Notes under the pieces: generated by a model
The model's input: only the letters and a program-made list of their open reading frames with translations
What the model was told of the DNA's origin: nothing
Databases searched by the model: none
From: Candidatus Heimdallarchaeota archaeon
Lineage (GTDB): Archaea > Asgardarchaeota > Heimdallarchaeia > JABLTI01
Length of the DNA stretch: 64,000 nucleotides
Assembly (NCBI GenBank): GCA_018238155.1
Contig: JABCTZ010000036.1
Coordinates: 310,001-374,000 of the forward strand
Reading direction: 5' to 3'
Made by a program: the position numbers and the translations under genes
Part shown: positions 63,862 through 64,000 of the stretch, piece by piece
How the letters are laid out: each line of letters begins with the position of its first letter
How positions within the stretch are numbered: position 1 is the stretch's first letter

Positions 63862-64000
63862 TTACTACAAAAGTCATTTGTTTTGATATTTGTGCTCCAT
63901 TTGCTACCTTTCGAACACCAGATACGACAAGGGGATATTTAACATTCCCTTTTCCTCCCCGAACAGCTATAGTTGGTTTCCTTGGAGCCATCATGGGTAC
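63861..64000 (+). CDS. cas5: Type I-B Cas5, N-terminal fragment at window end, non-standard start
   Basis: The frame reads TTKVICFDICAPFATFRTPD and then TTRGYLTFPFPPRTAIVGFL, the N-terminal Cas5 motif (first strand, AxFR, PxPPRTAIxGxLGAI), and runs off the window. No ATG, GTG or TTG exists between the in-frame stop at 63855 and this conserved sequence; the first usable codon is ATT, overlapping the cas7 stop as TAATT. Cas5 caps the 5' handle of the crRNA in Cascade. Either an ATT start is used or a base is missing. Confidence 0.85.
   Translation, partial: MTTKVICFDICAPFATFRTPDTTRGYLTFPFPPRTAIVGFLGAIMG

Noticed and set aside
1..64000. tRNA, rRNA, insertion sequence or prophage
   Set aside because: I scanned the intergenic regions for cloverleaf-type sequence and for transposase motifs and saw none; a covariance-model search would be needed to exclude a tRNA.

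Overview
This is AT-rich archaeal DNA. Many genes start with GTG or TTG behind GGTGAT- or GGAG-type ribosome-binding sites, TATA-like boxes lie upstream of several genes, and there is a type I CRISPR-Cas locus. A membrane-anchored RING-finger protein, a HEAT-repeat protein with a Ser/Arg/Lys-rich tail, LVIVD-type beta-propellers and many TPR and tandem-HTH proteins suggest an Asgard archaeon, perhaps a Heimdall-like lineage. No rRNA, tRNA or informational gene is present to prove this, so the assignment is an inference.

Layout. 1-7.8 kb: small metabolic and housekeeping genes (partial APH-type kinase, E2-type acyltransferase without lipoyl domain, two alpha/beta hydrolases, a double GNAT, DegV, membrane proteins). 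8-15.5 kb: an export-like block on the minus strand (tandem-NBD ABC ATPase, 959-aa FtsX-type permease, clostripain-family protease with pre-peptidase-like domains, small Pro/Gly-rich secreted peptide), with a tandem-HTH regulator facing it. 17-25.4 kb: RmuC, secreted subtilisin, small soluble proteins, the HEAT/SR-like protein and a second FtsX/ATPase pair. 25.5-29 kb: GH13 glucosidase, TPR protein, RING protein. 29-34.3 kb: two translationally coupled surface beta-propeller proteins, one carrying Asp-rich calcium-type repeats. 34.5-42.8 kb: membrane proteins, nitroreductase, an RHH/Doc toxin-antitoxin pair whose toxin carries an in-frame TAG, and an amino-acid group (threonine dehydratase-like, ornithine cyclodeaminase-like, aminotransferase). 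42-45.7 kb: two paralogous Pr6Pr-like membrane proteins flank a decayed TPR gene and a flavodoxin-ferredoxin protein. 46-53.4 kb: beta-lactamase-like protein with a second tandem-HTH regulator, amidase, and a secreted protein resembling a degenerate M23 peptidase.

53.5-64 kb: a CRISPR-Cas locus of type I-B character. The array has 14 repeats of 37 nt and 13 spacers. Its transcription is inferred to run on the minus strand, away from cas4-cas2-cas1. A DUF2797 protein (zinc fingers plus a possible GIY-YIG-like core) lies directly upstream of cas1 in the same direction. Divergent from it are a 519-aa protein I do not recognise, a Cas8b/Csh1-like gene, a 432-aa companion, cas7 (Csh2) and the start of cas5. 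The 5' end of cas8 is displaced by two apparent 1-nt frameshifts, and cas5 has no ordinary start codon. The intergenic regions contain several perfect inverted repeats. A solitary degenerate CRISPR repeat (31/37 identical) sits 1.7 kb outside the array. The best candidates for undescribed biology are DUF2797 as a Cas-linked factor, the 519-aa unknown protein with its palindrome-rich promoters, and the solitary repeat as a possible crRNA-like regulator.
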